Origin: Rutidosis leptorrhynchoides
Lineage: Eukaryota > Streptophyta > Magnoliopsida > Asterales > Asteraceae
Direction of reading: 5' to 3'
Length of the DNA stretch: 64,000 nt
NCBI RefSeq assembly: GCF_046630445.1
Contig: NC_092335.1
Span: forward strand, 631,353,501 to 631,417,500
Below are positions 60,971-64,000 of this stretch, one piece after another; position 1 is the first letter of the stretch, and every line of letters starts with the position of its first letter. The translations under genes and the position numbers were made by a program. Under the pieces are notes generated by a model. It saw nothing but the letters and a program-made list of their open reading frames with translations, was not told the origin of the DNA and did no database searches.

Positions 60971-61339
60971 CGTTTAATTAAGATGTGTGATTTGCAAGAC
61001 TTGTGAAGTCTTTGTCTTATTTAACTTTTGAACGTGTGTAATATGTGACTACTATGCTCTTAGGGGTGCTCAATTATCTATTTGAAATAAGTGATGGCTC
61101 TTTGTGGTAAAATCTAAAATGATAAAACAATTCAAACACAGACTGAACACGGTTGAGTCTACAGTCGACCGCAGGATGAACCGTGAACAGTCTGGAGCTC
61201 CTTGTCTTACTATTATAGACATTGATTTGACAACACCTTTTTTTTTTTTTTTTTTTTTTGGGAACAATAAAGTCTCAAATAAAAATAAAAGTACTGAGAT
61301 GCAATCAATAAAAAGGCATCAAAGTTAGGTACTCTTCAC

Positions 61340-62340
61340 CATTCTTATCCACAACTCTCTGTAAGAATCAATCATCAAAACAAGAAACCCATCACCATCT
61401 AACCCCAAGAATTGTGGTTCATTGTGGACGGAAAAGAAGTACTTACCCATCACATATCTACTTACTCACTTGAAAAGTTATCAAAAATCAAATGAGATGC
61501 CTTCCTCCATCTAAGAGGACCACTTTACACTCTTCATATCAAAGAATTCTACAATAACTTCCAATTCTCACAAATTGATGGAAAGTTATCATTTTCACTT
61601 TATGGAAAATGCCATTCTTTGACACTTGAGGAGTTTGGAAACATCATGGATGTTTAAAATGACGGACTAACATTCTTCCTTAATCCAAATTCCTTCAATG
61701 AATTTCCCGAATGGGTAAAGAGAGATAGTGTTCTTGAAATGCTATGTAATGGAACCATCAAAACCGATTCCATCAATGAGGATAGATCCTCTGTCGTCAT
61801 CTCGCTCCAACGTATGATCTTTGGCAACAGATCATCACCTCAAACGTCTATGGAAAAGATGAACAACGTGGGAGACTCGATGCAAATGAAATTACTATCT
61901 TATGGTGTCTTTTGAACTCATTCAAAGTAAATGTTGCATTTTTATGGCATCAAGAATGCAACATGCAGCTCAAAATTAAATCCTCATATGTTCCTTCCGT
62001 ATGGTCTTCATTTGACCAAACTCTTCACATATGTTGGAATGACATCTCCCTTTCACCATGCCACTCAAGCCTCCTCATACCCAATATGTAGAGCTTCAAT
62101 CAAACAAATCCATGAACCTTCACTAGACAACCCTCCTAACTTTTCTTCTCTCTCAACTCAAGGACAAAATTGTGTAATTCATGGAAACGTACTAAAAATG
62201 GGTCAACGAATAACCAACCTTGAGGACATCATCAGGAAAAATCACTCCTCAAATCACCACTCTTGGATCCTTTTGCATGATTCTACTGTGTGCTTGTATT
62301 TAGGGTTTAAGTGTGTACTTCTTGTATTTCGTGTATGAAT
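61340..62340 (+). pseudogene. decayed retroelement-type ORF relic, second segment
   Basis: Pieces include Phe-Tyr-Asn-Asn-Phe-Gln-Phe, Leu-Thr-Leu-Glu-Glu-Phe-Gly-Asn-Ile-Met and Leu-Pro-Tyr-Gly-Leu-His-Leu-Thr-Lys-Leu-Phe, a set typical of the same plant retroelement-associated protein as the segment before it. It is followed by a purine tract and a possible LTR at 62562, so it may be the extra (env-position) ORF of that element. Broken. Confidence 0.4.
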
Positions 62341-62561
62341 AAAATTTGTGTGTTTTTATGTGTTGTGGTTGCTATCTTTCCACCATGTACGATTCAAGGG
62401 GGAGCATTTGTCTTAGGTCGAGCTTAGTTCCAGGGGGATCTAACCTTTTTGCTTCGACAAAAGAGGGAGAAAGATGGATAAGTGATGTTAACACTTGCAT
62501 GTATTTATAGATAAATGTCCACCATCACTTATGTGTTTGTCATCATCAAAAGGGGAGAGAA

Positions 62562-64000
62562 TGTTGGGGGAGAATGTGGGTTAACATGGGATTATACTTA
62601 ATGACTATACTAATCTTAACCCATAACGATAAGTGTTTTGATGATAAAATATGCACATAACTAAAGGTGATGGTAGACATCTTGACATAAATCATCAAGT
62701 TCACGAATCCACACTTGATCTAGCAAAAGACTAAAAACCAAAGAGACCCTAAAATGAGACACAGGGAACACGGCTGAACCACACTCGATCGCAGGTCAGA
62801 CCGTGGAAACCTACACCCAGATTTGTGAATCAGGGATGCACGGTCGACTCCACGGCCGACCGTGGGTCGACCGCAGAAACCTTCTGTTCAGTTTTTGATC
62901 GAAAAATGTTTGACCACTTCCGGGCATCTATAATTTATAAAACCCATTCAAACATGCTTAGGATAGTTGCCTCCTTCATTCCTAAAGGAGTTTTGGTCAC
63001 TAGAACACTAATCTTGGTTAATCACGCCTAATGACACCTTAATGACGATTAAGCCTAGATTAAGGATAACACATAAGTGTGAGGAAAACATGTACATCTA
63101 AAATGTATTTAGGCATTCTTAGGATGGTCACCAAGTCCCAACCAAGAATTGCTCTTTCTTGTACATGTTTTGGATATTAATGTATGCTTATACATTAATC
63201 TTGCAAATGCCACTTTGCAAGTAAAACTTACTTAGTCTTAGTTTAATGCTATGTTATCACTATATGCTTAATTCTAAGATTATTTTAATGATCTCTTGCT
63301 AGTCATTACATGAATATTTGTTAGTAGTACATGTGCCTTATATGACTAAGTGCTAAGTGCTAAATGATAAGTAGTAAGTTAATATGTATATGTATTAATC
63401 TTGTCTTGCTATTTGTTACTAGATGGAACTAGTATTTGGACTACTTCAATATATGCATGCGTTACTTGGATAAACATTAAAATTTCATAATCTAGTAAAC
63501 TTAATAGACAATGAAACATTAAAACACATAGGTTTGCTTAAGTCTAAAATTAAGTTTATAAGTAAGTTTAAACTTGATTAAATTGATGTCTTGCAACATG
63601 TTTAATTGTTACCACATGCTTAATTTGTCAAGACATCATTAACACACTTAATTAATTACAAACAAGTTCAAATTTGAATACTAGCATGCTTTGTGATTAA
63701 AGTGGGTTTGTGTCATCAATGACATGTTGACCAACCAATAAAGATTTAGCAAATGTGTTAATTGCAAATAAAGGATTATGACAAAACTGGGATTGTCAAA
63801 TGATTATCATGTCTTGTATCCAAGAATGTTAGACTTTCCACTTTAGACATGATAAGTCACTATCAAAGAAATCCATCCAAGGTAAATGGACATTTAATGC
63901 ATATAGTACTTGTATAGGATGTTGGTTATCTTTTGCCGGTGTTAAATGAAGTAAGTGTCCAAAGAGTGATGTACAAAACTGATTCAAACGGATATACAAC
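62562..64000 (+). repeat. possible start of a 3' LTR (Sirevirus-like), runs off window
   Basis: Text TTTGTCATCATCAAAAGGGG followed by GAGAATGTTGGGGGAGAA resembles the polypurine tract and LTR start of Sirevirus-type copia elements, as I remember them. Inside are CpG-rich partly palindromic motifs (GGTCGACTCCACGGCCGACC near 62842, and a related stretch near 62770). No coding sequence is seen to the window end. No second LTR is available for comparison. Confidence 0.45.

Overview
The window is nuclear DNA of a flowering plant. The host genes have plant introns and plant orthologues, and the rest is almost wholly nested transposable elements. The LTR families resemble ones common in the daisy family (Asteraceae), but that placement is recognition from memory and not a computed result. 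Four genes or gene-like units are worth a reader's time: a group-B PP2C phosphatase (22184-23911, +), the translation factor eIF3i (50719-54594, +, eight exons), RanBP1 (56499-58289, +, four exons) and a hAT transposase (42428-45011, +).

Layout. 1-8509 is the 5' part of a minus-strand Ty3/gypsy chromovirus-like element that runs off the left edge. It sits in an older minus-strand LTR element (8510-8635 and 16738-19200). That older element is also split by a plus-strand, pol-less gypsy-type element (8636-16732, target duplication AATCT). After an AT-rich stretch comes a 5'-truncated LINE (19746-21428) with a tRNA-derived SINE inside it (20871-21187). A Harbinger-type MITE (21726-22107) lies just upstream of the PP2C gene. 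About 200 bp past the PP2C stop, a Tnt1-like copia element (24112-49368, target duplication GGTAG) has been inserted. It is swollen from about 5 kb to 25 kb by two later guests: a three-LTR tandem of the same chromovirus family as at the left edge (25026-41370, target duplication AAACA) and a hAT transposon (41653-45427, target duplication CGCTGAAG). Then come a second Harbinger-type MITE, eIF3i (with a third MITE and a long TA run in introns), RanBP1, a long foldback hairpin, a possible Helitron end, a CT run, decayed retroelement-type coding relics, and what looks like the start of another LTR running off the right edge.

The most striking biology is in the repeats. All three chromovirus copies carry two extra ORFs between the 5' LTR and gag: a full-length F-box protein of the plant At2g35280-like type, apparently captured from the host, and an acidic protein with a variable-number Glu/Ser/Pro repeat. 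The pol-less element carries in each LTR a tandem series of about eleven hairpin units whose outer arms change in step, so that pairing is kept while sequence is not. A 58-bp perfect palindrome lies in the older LTR at 17780-17837.

The host genes look like ordinary single-copy housekeeping or signalling genes and do not form a pathway with one another. The PP2C gene reads as a MAP-kinase phosphatase of the AP2C type, but one extra base in a T run of exon 2 disrupts the frame in this sequence.
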